Positions 52,971-60,037 of a stretch of DNA of 60,037 bases are shown here, piece after piece. The position numbers were made by a program, and so were the translations under genes. Origin of the DNA: JAFANK01 sp036741695 (GTDB taxonomy: Bacteria > Vulcanimicrobiota > Vulcanimicrobiia > Eremiobacterales > Eremiobacteraceae). The notes under the pieces were generated by a model. The model did no database searches. It had not been told where the DNA came from and saw nothing but the letters and a program-made list of their open reading frames with translations. The stretch covers positions 1 to 60,037 of the forward strand of contig DAINRU010000010.1 of assembly GCA_036741695.1 (NCBI GenBank), given 5' to 3'. Within the stretch, counting starts at the first letter, position 1. The number at the start of each line of letters is the position of its first letter.

Positions 52971-55900
52971 CGGCCTATAGCGATCGGACGGTTACCGAGC
53001 GGGATCCGTGTGCCCACCCGGTTCGTGCTCAGATCGAGGGGAACGCAGTCATTGTCGCCCGAGTTCACGACCAGCGCCGTCAACCCGCTCGTATCGATAA
53101 GAAGCGCAACCGGGCCCAGCCCAACCGGGATAGCAGCATGCGCGATTTGCGTGGCGAGCTCGATCGGCGTCACTGCGTCGCTCGCGAAGTCGGTGACGTA
53201 CAACCACTTCCCATCGCCTGAGAAGGCGAGTCCTCGCGGCGCGATGCCGACCGTGATGTCACGAATTGGCTTGCGGGTCGCCAGGTCGACGACCGTCACC
53301 GAATCAGCACCCGAGTTGGTCACATATGCTGTGCCGCCGTCGCGCGAGATGGCGACGCTGCGCGGGTGAGCGCCCACCGGAATCGGTTCACCCGCCGTCT
53401 TGGTCTGCAGATCAACCGGCGTCACGTCGTTGGAGCGCAGATCCGCGACGAGCAGCATCGCTCCATTCGGTGCAATCGCAAGGCCCCCGGGTTCATCTCC
53501 CACAGGCACCGGCTTGCCGGCAAGCAGCGTGGTTGCGTCGATCGGCTGGACCATATTGACGCTCGTCAGCGAGACCCAGATCGTCTTGCCGTCCGGCGTC
53601 ACGCCGATGCCCCACGGCGATCCGGCAAGCGCCACCGTGGCGGTCACCGAGCCCGACCCGGCGTCAACGACGCTGACGGCTTGCCCACCTTGGTCGGAGA
53701 CGTAGATCTGGCGTCCGTCCGGACTGAGCGCCAAGTCGCGCGGATTGGCGCCGACGGATATGGGCACGCCGAACGCGTGCGTGCGCGGATCGACCGGTGT
53801 GATCGTGTTGTCGAAGTAGTTGGCCACGTAGGCAAGCGGCATGCGCTGGCCCGGTCGAGCCACACGTACGACCCATTGCAGGTTTGGGAGAACCGCGCCC
53901 TCGCCTGTGCTCGCCTCGAGTGACACGTTGTAAAGTCCAGGGTTTATTTGCCGGCTAGCACTGAGCGTGAGGTCGACAGCACTCGTGCCACCCGCGTCGG
54001 CGGCTACCCCGTAACTGAGTGCGCTCAGCTCCAGGCCATCGGGAAGGGGCATACGCGCACGTGCGGCCGCGACCACAGGATGCGAATTTTCGGCATTCGA
54101 GAGGCTCAGACGCAGCCCCGCAGTGCCTCCCGGCGCAAGCCGAACTTCCGCCGGGCTCGCCGAGAGCTGTGCCTGAGTTGAAGCTGGAAACCGGACGGAA
54201 CCGAGTGCATACGATGCCGGTGCGTCGTCGGGTGCGCTTGCCCAACCGGTGTTCGGGGCGTTTCCAAGCGAATAGCTCAGGTGTATCGCTGCACCAGGTG
54301 TAAAGCGTATCCAACTCCGGGGCCATGGTTTGCCATTGAGCTCGGCCGACTCCACGTAGGCATTATCCACTGAAGCGTTTGGCGCGAGGATCTCGATTGT
54401 CGCTCCGTTCGGCACGTGGATCGAAGCATGTTGGAAGAGCGGGGCGCCGAGATCGAAAACGGGCACCGAGGGATTTTGCGGGTACAGACCAAGCGCGCAC
54501 CACACAAACCATGCGCTCATCGTGCCGAGGTCGTCGTTCCCGGGAAGGCCATCGGGTGTGTCACCCCACAGCTGAGTGATCGCATCGCGCACGACGCGCT
54601 GCGCCCGCCACGGTTCGCCGGCCGAGAGATAGGTCCATGGGCTGCCGATCGTCGGTTCGTTGCCCAGCCACGCGTACGGCTCGCCTGGGCCCGCATCGAG
54701 TTTCGTGAAGAAAATGTCGAGCGCCGATGCGGCGCGCTGATTGCCACCCATGCCGTTGATCAGCGAGGCGAGGTTATGGGGCACCATCCACGTGTACTGG
54801 ACGGCGTTGCCTTCCTGAAAACCGCTTTGCCCATGACGCGTGATCGGTGCCTGGGTGAGCGCGCCATCGACATCGCGCGGCGCGATGAGGCCGCTCGAGG
54901 TGTTGAAGAGGTTCGACCAGCTCTGCGCATGCGCCATCATCGTGTGATAGGCCGACTGGTCGCCTATCGCGCGCGCGAACTGGGCGATGGAGAAGTCGTC
55001 AAGCGAATACTCGAGCGTCAGCGAAGCGCCATTGGCGACAGGCGACACGTTGGTCGCGCGATCGTTCACGACGTAGCCGCGCGTGAGATAGTCGTCTAAT
55101 CCGGGCCGTTCCTCATACCAGCGTTGCCCGGGCGCTCCGTCGACGCGCGTAGCGCCCTTGACCATCGCGGTGAGCGCGGCTCGTGTATCGAAATCGCGAG
55201 CGCCGAAAGCGTACGCCCCGGCGAGTATCGGATCGGCCGGATCGCCGCCCATGACTGACGACTCGACGTTGACGAGTGGCCACTTCGGCAGCCATCCCAT
55301 CTGCTGCGATGCATGGATAAGCGATCGCGCCATGTCGCTCGCCCGACGCGGGTCGATCAATGCGACGAGCGGGATCTGGGTGCGGTAGATATCCCAACCC
55401 GAAAATGTTGCGTATTCCGCGTGACCCGCATCGGTGCGGTGCACCAGGCCGTCGAACCCTCGATAGCTGCCGTTGGCGTCGCTGTACAGGTTGGGGTGGA
55501 GCAGCGCATGGTACAGCGCCGTATAGAAGATGGAGAACTGTGTTGGGCTGCCGCCGTCGACGCGTATCCGCCCCAGTTCTCCTCGCCATAGTTGCGCCGT
55601 CGCCCGCCGTTCGTGCTCGATATCCCAGGTGGTCGCTTCTGCGCCGAGGTTGGCTCGCGCGCCGGCGATGCTTACCCACGATAGCGACGCTTTCATCTCG
55701 ACCGTGGGTAGCCTAGTCGTGTCAAAGGTCACCCAGCCGCCCGCGCCGCTGCCCGATGCCTCATCGCCTGCCGGCATGAGATGCAGGCGTTGCCACGTGC
55801 CGTGCCCCACGAACGGCCGGCTGAACTGCAGGGCGAAGTACACGGTATAGGTCCCGGGCATGCCGCAGAACCATCCGGACGTGGCAGAACCCTCGACCTG

Positions 55901-56482
55901 GTCGTCGCCCACGAACCTGATATGCGCATCCGCCACGCCGACCTCGTTGGACGACACATTGATAAGGAGATTGGCTTGCTGGATCGCAGGAAACGTGAAG
56001 GCGCCAAGCCCAGTGCGTGACGTGACCGTGAGCTGCGTGCGGATCGCAGGCTGACCAAGCATGATCTCATAGTAGCCCGGCGACGTCACCTCGGTCACAT
56101 GGGTGAACGGTTGGCTGGCGTTTGCCGGATCTGCGACCTCGCCGACGGTCGGCAGAATGGCGATGTCGCCGAAGACGTCACATCCAGGGCCGCTGAGATG
56201 CGTCAGGCTGAATCCGCTGATCTGCTCGTCCCTATACGAATAGCCGCCGCCTGAGGGACGCGATGTTGTGTCGGGGCTCCATTGGATCATCCCAAAGGGC
56301 GCGTCCGCGCCGGGAAAGGTGTCGCTCGGTCCGTCGATCGCGTTGCCCGACGTTCCGATGAGTGTGTTGACGAAGGCGACCGGGTCGGAAGAAGTATCCG
56401 CCATCGCGCGGGCCGCTTCGACCGGCGCGAGGAGCGCACAAGCGACGAGCGCTGCCGCGATACATCGCAACCCCGGTTTCAT
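52967..56482 (-). CDS. Secreted GH92 alpha-mannosidase fused to NEW3-like and YVTN beta-propeller domains
   Basis: The 1171-residue protein has a signal peptide (1 to about 26). The GH92 N-domain follows (VNTLIGTSGNAIDGPSDTFPGADAPFGMIQWSPDT, SGPGCDVFGDIAILP) with a catalytic (alpha/alpha)6 part: SGWDIYRTQ, EGNAVQYTWMVPHNL (acid region) and GNDDLGTMSAWFVWCALGLYP (base region). After about residue 770 comes an Ig-like NEW3-type domain (LSASPAEVRLAPGGTAGLRLSL). From about 890 to the end come six to seven YVTN repeats (DLALSPDGRQIYVSDQGG, GIGVTPDGKTIWVS, SVAISRDGGTAYVTNSG). GH92 enzymes are calcium-dependent exo-alpha-mannosidases. The propeller extension is unusual. The cupin gene precedes it with a four-base overlap. 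Confidence 0.88.
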   Translation of the reverse strand: MKPGLRCIAAALVACALLAPVEAARAMADTSSDPVAFVNTLIGTSGNAIDGPSDTFPGADAPFGMIQWSPDTTSRPSGGGYSYRDEQISGFSLTHLSGPGCDVFGDIAILPTVGEVADPANASQPFTHVTEVTSPGYYEIMLGQPAIRTQLTVTSRTGLGAFTFPAIQQANLLINVSSNEVGVADAHIRFVGDDQVEGSATSGWFCGMPGTYTVYFALQFSRPFVGHGTWQRLHLMPAGDEASGSGAGGWVTFDTTRLPTVEMKASLSWVSIAGARANLGAEATTWDIEHERRATAQLWRGELGRIRVDGGSPTQFSIFYTALYHALLHPNLYSDANGSYRGFDGLVHRTDAGHAEYATFSGWDIYRTQIPLVALIDPRRASDMARSLIHASQQMGWLPKWPLVNVESSVMGGDPADPILAGAYAFGARDFDTRAALTAMVKGATRVDGAPGQRWYEERPGLDDYLTRGYVVNDRATNVSPVANGASLTLEYSLDDFSIAQFARAIGDQSAYHTMMAHAQSWSNLFNTSSGLIAPRDVDGALTQAPITRHGQSGFQEGNAVQYTWMVPHNLASLINGMGGNQRAASALDIFFTKLDAGPGEPYAWLGNEPTIGSPWTYLSAGEPWRAQRVVRDAITQLWGDTPDGLPGNDDLGTMSAWFVWCALGLYPQNPSVPVFDLGAPLFQHASIHVPNGATIEILAPNASVDNAYVESAELNGKPWPRSWIRFTPGAAIHLSYSLGNAPNTGWASAPDDAPASYALGSVRFPASTQAQLSASPAEVRLAPGGTAGLRLSLSNAENSHPVVAAARARMPLPDGLELSALSYGVAADAGGTSAVDLTLSASRQINPGLYNVSLEASTGEGAVLPNLQWVVRVARPGQRMPLAYVANYFDNTITPVDPRTHAFGVPISVGANPRDLALSPDGRQIYVSDQGGQAVSVVDAGSGSVTATVALAGSPWGIGVTPDGKTIWVSLTSVNMVQPIDATTLLAGKPVPVGDEPGGLAIAPNGAMLLVADLRSNDVTPVDLQTKTAGEPIPVGAHPRSVAISRDGGTAYVTNSGADSVTVVDLATRKPIRDITVGIAPRGLAFSGDGKWLYVTDFASDAVTPIELATQIAHAAIPVGLGPVALLIDTSGLTALVVNSGDNDCVPLDLSTNRVGTRIPLGNRPIAIGR

Positions 56483-56958
56483 TCCTCACCATCGTAATAG
56501 TCGAGACCCTCTGACCGAAGCAACCTGCGTTCGGGCGAGCGCACGGCCCATTTGTCGCTGTCCGGATAGTGGGTGGATTCGCCGATCGGGTTGTCGGCCA
56601 CGACGTAGACCACGAGATCGTCCGTGCCGGTGTTGGTGAACTGGTGTGGTTGACCTGGCGTGAAGATGAAGGCATCGCCCGCCTCGATCGCAGTAGTCCC
56701 CTCGGCATGACGCACGCTGCCAGAACCCGATATCACGTGGTAGAATTCCCACTGCTCGCTGTGCGAGTGGTATGGATAGGGCGTCTTCCCCGGACCGACG
56801 CGCAGTATCTCCACGTCGAACGGATGGCGCTCCATGAGATCCGTCGACAACCGCTTACGTCCGAGCGCTTCTGAGATCCCTCTGCCTGCGCCCTCGAACT
56901 TCCCCTTCGGTGAGGACCAGGTATCTTCAGGGATATCTCTCACATTGACTTTGCGCAT
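56479..56958 (-). CDS. Single-domain cupin protein
   Basis: The 159-residue protein has a cupin core with the first motif PYHSHSEQWEFYHVISGSG (metal ligands His, His/Glu, Glu) and the second motif GDAFIFTPGQPHQFTNTG (His). This resembles sugar-isomerase or dioxygenase-like cupins. I chose ATG 56958 because of the excellent ribosome site AGGAGGTG; a longer in-frame start at 56976 would put the site inside the gene. Its stop overlaps the GH92 start, so the two are one transcript. Substrate unknown; a sugar-related role next to a mannosidase is plausible. Confidence 0.75.
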   Translation of the reverse strand: MRKVNVRDIPEDTWSSPKGKFEGAGRGISEALGRKRLSTDLMERHPFDVEILRVGPGKTPYPYHSHSEQWEFYHVISGSGSVRHAEGTTAIEAGDAFIFTPGQPHQFTNTGTDDLVVYVVADNPIGESTHYPDSDKWAVRSPERRLLRSEGLDYYDGEE

Positions 56959-57078
56959 GCGCCACCTCCTCCACAAGGCATCTCACGACCCTGGGTGAAT
57001 TCACAAGATAATCCCGAAATCTTGTCGCCCAATCAGGATAATCGCCGGAGATTGCCAGCCTGGCACACCAAAGAAAAG

Positions 57079-57105
57079 TGTCCGACGGCGCACCCCTCAA
57101 ACGTC
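57079..57105 (+). promoter_or_regulatory. Candidate ECF42-type promoter upstream of the DGPF-sigma pair
   Basis: TGTCCGA (57079-57085) is followed after 16 bases by CGTC (57102-57105), 48 bases before the DGPF start. ECF42 sigma factors are known to recognise TGTCGA / CG(A/T)C-type boxes, and the pair downstream encodes an ECF42-like factor, which suggests autoregulation. The -35 match has one extra C. A second nearby feature is the inverted repeat ACAAGAT ... ATCTTGT at about 57003-57025. Confidence 0.4.
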
Positions 57106-57153
57106 TCATATCCGAGGCACCGATCGATGTGCCTGCTATGAGGAGAGATCACC

Positions 57154-57489
57154 ATGGGTGAATTCGTGTACCTATACCGTGGCGGCGTGCGGTCTGATTC
57201 GCCGCAACAATCAGAGCAAGTGATGCAGAAGTGGGTCGCCTGGATGAAAGACCTCGGCGAGAAAGGCCACCTCAAGGACCGGGGTCAGCCGCTCGAGCTC
57301 ACCGGGAAGGTCGTTCGCGGAGCGCAGAAGGTCGTAACCGATGGCCCCTATGCGGAGTCCAAGGACCTCGTCGGCGGCTACACGCTCGTGCAGGCCAAGG
57401 ATCTCACGCACGCGGCAGAGCTCTCGAAGGGTTGCCCGATCTTCGAGGTCGGAGGCTTTGTGGAAGTACGACCGGTCATGGAGATGTAG
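57154..57489 (+). CDS. DGPF-domain (YciI-related) protein
   Basis: The 111-residue protein belongs to the YCII/DGPF group; the name-giving motif appears as TDGPYAESKDLVGGY, preceded by WVAWMKDLGEKGHLKDRGQPL and followed by ELSKGCPIFEVGGFVEVRPV. These small ferredoxin-like proteins are typically encoded in front of ECF42 sigma factors, as here. A ribosome site AGGAGAG precedes ATG 57154. The stop overlaps the sigma factor GTG by one base. Confidence 0.88.
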   Translation: MGEFVYLYRGGVRSDSPQQSEQVMQKWVAWMKDLGEKGHLKDRGQPLELTGKVVRGAQKVVTDGPYAESKDLVGGYTLVQAKDLTHAAELSKGCPIFEVGGFVEVRPVMEM

Positions 57490-58766
57490 TGGAACCCGGC
57501 GAGTACCTCTTCCGGCGTGAGGCGGGCCGCATGACGACCGCCCTCACGCGCATCTTCGGCATCCACAACCTCGCGCTGGCGGAGGACGTCGTACAGGACG
57601 CCTTCTGCCGTGCACTCGAGGTGTGGAAGCTTCGCGGTATCCCCGAAAATCCGTCCGGGTGGCTCCTGCGGACTGCGAAGAACCGCGCGATCGACATTCT
57701 GCGGCGCGAACGCACGGCGCGCACCTTTGCGCCTGAGCTCGGGCGGCTCTTCGAAAGCGAATGGACGCTCGTTCCCACGGTTGAGGAGCTGTTCCGTCCG
57801 GATGCGATCAAAGACGATCAGCTGCGCATGATGTTCTCATGCTGTCACCCCCGATTGCCCGAACAAGCGCAGATCGCGCTCGTGCTGCAGCTTTTGTGCG
57901 GCTTCAGCGTGGGTGAGATCGCGAGCGCATTCCTGAGCAGCCGCTCGGCGATCGAAAAGCGGATCGCGCGGGCCAAGAAAGTGTTGGCTGGCTCGAAACG
58001 GTTATTCGATCTCGCGGATCGCGACTTCTCTGCCCGTCTCTGCGCCGTCCAGCGCGCGCTGTATCTGCTCTTCAATGAAGGCTATCATAGCGCATCGCCT
58101 GAGTCCGCTGTGCGAGTCGACCTTTGCCGGGAGGCGATGCGGCTTGGAGCGTTGCTGCTCGCCCACGCGCTCACAGCGACGCCGGCGACGTACGCCTTAT
58201 GCGCGCTCATGTCGCTCGATGCTGCGCGCCTGCCGTCGCGCGTCGACGCATCGGGGAACCTGACAACGCTCTTCGATCAGGATCGGTCGCGCTGGGACGC
58301 ACAGCTCATTGCCGAAGGCCGGCGGCTCCTCGAGCAATCGGCCACGGGTGACGAACTGACCGAGTACCACATCGAGGCCGCGATCGCGGCAGTGCATGCA
58401 AGCGCGCTTCGGGCCGAGGACACGGAGTGGGCGCGGATCGTTTTGCTCTACGACCAGCTCCGAGCGATCCGCCCCTCGCCGGTCGTCGCGCTCAATCGCG
58501 CCATCGCCGTCGCGCAGGTCGAGGGTCCTGAGCGCGGGCTCGAAGAAATGCGCGCAATCCCGGACAGCGATCGCCTCGCAGGCTATCCATTCTACGCCGC
58601 AGCGCTAGGCGAGCTCGAGCTCCGTAGTGGAAGGCCCGAGACGGCAAGAGAGCGGTTCCAAACGGCGCTCGAGCTCGCGCGCAACCCCATGGAGCAACGC
58701 TTTCTAGCGAAGCGACTGAGCGCCTGTGGAGACCGAAGCCCGGCCAAGACGGCTGGGTGCGGCTAG
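57489..58766 (+). CDS. ECF42-type RNA polymerase sigma factor with C-terminal TPR extension
   Basis: The 425-residue protein has sigma region 2 at the N-terminus (LAEDVVQDAFCRALEVWK, PSGWLLRTAKNRAIDILRR) and region 4 (QIALVLQLLCGFSVGEIASAF, SRSAIEKRIARAKK). It continues with a long helical extension (RALYLLFNEGYHSASPES, then TPR-like ALNRAIAVAQVEGPERGLEEM ... RERFQTALELARNPMEQRFL). This extension and the DGPF neighbour define the ECF42 group, which lacks a conventional anti-sigma factor. GTG 57489 gives the expected length; the frame is open further upstream but overlaps the DGPF gene. Confidence 0.88.
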   Translation: MEPGEYLFRREAGRMTTALTRIFGIHNLALAEDVVQDAFCRALEVWKLRGIPENPSGWLLRTAKNRAIDILRRERTARTFAPELGRLFESEWTLVPTVEELFRPDAIKDDQLRMMFSCCHPRLPEQAQIALVLQLLCGFSVGEIASAFLSSRSAIEKRIARAKKVLAGSKRLFDLADRDFSARLCAVQRALYLLFNEGYHSASPESAVRVDLCREAMRLGALLLAHALTATPATYALCALMSLDAARLPSRVDASGNLTTLFDQDRSRWDAQLIAEGRRLLEQSATGDELTEYHIEAAIAAVHASALRAEDTEWARIVLLYDQLRAIRPSPVVALNRAIAVAQVEGPERGLEEMRAIPDSDRLAGYPFYAAALGELELRSGRPETARERFQTALELARNPMEQRFLAKRLSACGDRSPAKTAGCG

Positions 58767-58822
58767 GTTCAGACGCTCGCTGAGCGAAAGACATTGCTAC
58801 CGGTCTTCAAGGAGTGCTTTTG

Positions 58823-59854
58823 ATGGGTCGCTTCGTCTCTTCACTTGCCATTATGTTGCTTGGGGTCGTATCGGTGTTGGCTCTGGGCTCGGTCCGTTCG
58901 AGTGCTGCCACAACGACCACCGAGGGCTGCATGAATCAATGGCTGTTCAACGGAGTGTGGCGCGTCCAGGTCACCAAGGTCGAGCCGTTCATGGACTCGG
59001 GCCAACAGGTAGGATGGCAGGTGACAGAGGTCTGGCATAACGGTTCAAGCGTGGAGATCGCGCCAAGCGATTCGTTCTACAAAGATCAGGTCCTGACGCT
59101 CGGCAACGGCACGAGCATCGACGCGACGGCCACGACGACCGGCTCGCTGAGTCAGGGAGCCCTGTGGTCGCATGCCGTTCCGACCGCCGGACAATACACC
59201 CAGGTCCAAATATTTCGTTCGCCGACGCCCTTGGATCCGGCAAACAAACCCACGGCCCTCGATATCAGCTTCGATGCGGCTAAACTCGCCCAAGCGACCG
59301 CCAAGCCGCAATTCACCACGCACCAGCCCAACTTTCATGTCAAGCTCGACTGCACCGCAAGCGCGAGCGCACAGACGCAGGGCGGCGCCATGCAGATGGC
59401 TGCCACCTCAGGTTGTATGAACCAATGGATGTCGAATGGCGTGTGGAGAGTGCGCGCCACTGCCGTTGCACCAGATATGGGCAACGATAATAGCGGTCCG
59501 CAGATAGGCTGGATGATCACCCAAGAGTGGACGAATCTCACCAAGCGTCCGATCGCACCGGGCGATACGGCCGTCACCGACCAGCAGCTGGTCTTGGCGA
59601 ATGGCGACACCGTAGCATCGACGAATAGCGCCGGAACGTCGCTAAACTTTCAGCAATTGACCTACCACACGTTCCCGCCGGGAGGCTCATTCACGTACCA
59701 ACAGCGCTTCCGCTCCGCGCCGTTTGATGCGACGAACAAACCAGTGCGTCTGCTGGTCACGTTCGATGCGAAGGCGGAAAAAGAGCGCACGACCCATCCG
59801 CAGTTCACCGGCAGCACCCCGAACTTCCGGATCAGTTTTGAATGTACTAAATGA
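58823..59854 (+). CDS. Secreted protein with two tandem copies of an unrecognised about 150-residue domain
   Basis: The 343-residue protein has a signal peptide (SSLAIMLLGVVSVLALGSVRSSA). Two homologous units follow: unit 1 (about 33-180) and unit 2 (about 197-342) each begin GCMNQW followed by NGVWRV, carry a GW(Q/M)(V/I)T segment and a late F(R)S ... NKP ... FDA...K stretch, and end with PNF then a Cys (LDC, FEC). The paired Cys at the start and end of each unit suggest one disulfide per domain. I do not recognise the domain. AAGGAG lies eight bases before ATG 58823. It follows the ECF42 gene and may be its target. Confidence 0.75.
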   Translation: MGRFVSSLAIMLLGVVSVLALGSVRSSAATTTTEGCMNQWLFNGVWRVQVTKVEPFMDSGQQVGWQVTEVWHNGSSVEIAPSDSFYKDQVLTLGNGTSIDATATTTGSLSQGALWSHAVPTAGQYTQVQIFRSPTPLDPANKPTALDISFDAAKLAQATAKPQFTTHQPNFHVKLDCTASASAQTQGGAMQMAATSGCMNQWMSNGVWRVRATAVAPDMGNDNSGPQIGWMITQEWTNLTKRPIAPGDTAVTDQQLVLANGDTVASTNSAGTSLNFQQLTYHTFPPGGSFTYQQRFRSAPFDATNKPVRLLVTFDAKAEKERTTHPQFTGSTPNFRISFECTK

Positions 59855-59953
59855 TCCTGCGTCGGCCTAAGGCAGACGCATTAGGCTAGGCGGCCGCGTT
59901 GCAACCCTTTGCGCAGCACGTGACAACGCTTGCTCCGATGCAGGGCGCGATCC

Positions 59954-60037
59954 CTAACTAGGAGCGGACGCGGGCTTTGCTTGCTGCAAGACGTAGATGA
60001 CCCAGGGCGGTATCTTCGTCTCGTTCACCCATGGGTA
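59954..60037 (-). CDS. C-terminal tail of a gene continuing beyond the window
   Basis: Read on the minus strand, the last 84 bases are open and end with TAG at 59954-59956, encoding 27 residues (YPWVNETKIPPWVIYV, then LQQAKPASAPS). The composition looks coding, with aromatic-rich text and a Pro/Ala/Ser tail. The rest lies outside the window, so no function can be given. The gap 59855-59953 shows nothing recognisable. Confidence 0.4.
   Translation of the reverse strand, partial: YPWVNETKIPPWVIYVLQQAKPASAPS

Overview
The window is a compact, visibly GC-rich bacterial chromosome segment. Genes are packed with 1-4 base stop/start overlaps, GTG and TTG starts are common, and many genes are housekeeping. 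I see no phage, plasmid or transposase genes. The gene mix includes an archaeal-type PurP pair, an animal-like PurC-PurE fusion, a GH92 mannosidase, an ECF42-type sigma factor and LolA-like/lipoprotein exports. It does not fit a well-known model phylum. My best guess is a deep-branching uncultured lineage such as Eremiobacterota (former WPS-2) or a neighbour, but taxonomy cannot be settled from the sequence alone.

Layout. 1-6.7 kb: tRNA-Glu(CTC), a secreted esterase, an SDR, a sugar nucleotidyltransferase, then a promoter-led glycosyltransferase GT4 / alpha-helical partner / HtrA-like protease run. 6.7-14.8 kb: PcrA/UvrD helicase, the diaminopimelate/lysine cluster dapB-asd-lysC-dapA, a WecG/TagA glycosyltransferase and a second nucleotidyltransferase. 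14.8-22 kb: comF (minus strand), riboflavin operon ribD-ribE-ribAB-ribH, an M50 protease (minus), mtnA and holA. 22.2-42 kb: a nearly complete purine pathway, purB, purC-purE fusion, purL, purQ, [DUF3311 + SSS symporter], a double PurS-like protein, two PurP paralogues, guaA, purD, purF, [pepA on the minus strand], purM, purN, followed by pyk. 42.1-46.5 kb: tsaD, a small lipoprotein, thrS and a LolA-like protein. 46.6-53 kb: a 936-residue TPR protein, a multi-pass membrane/GAF-like protein, a DUF2079 protein and an SRPBCC protein. 53-60 kb: a GH92-NEW3-beta-propeller fusion with a cupin (minus), a DGPF/YciI protein with an ECF42-type sigma factor (plus), a secreted two-repeat protein, and the tail of a minus-strand gene.

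The main discovery candidate is the purine cluster, a mosaic of routes normally kept apart. The PurC-PurE fusion resembles animal PAICS, including a class II (CO2-using) PurE signature, so PurK should not be needed. The formylation of AICAR is assigned to a tandem archaeal-type PurP pair rather than PurH; one copy keeps the ATP-grasp glycine loop and the other has lost it. A 175-residue protein looks like two PurS subunits fused in tandem. No PurH or PurO is visible, so the IMP-closing enzyme is either elsewhere or is the second PurP.

The second striking structure is a dispersed family of short palindromic elements (core AACGGACCTTTAGGTCCGTT). Ten cores lie at six intergenic sites, most flanked by degenerate 16-bp half-units. 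They sit after, or overlap, the 3' ends of plus-strand genes, and four occur in a row at 13.65-13.82 kb.
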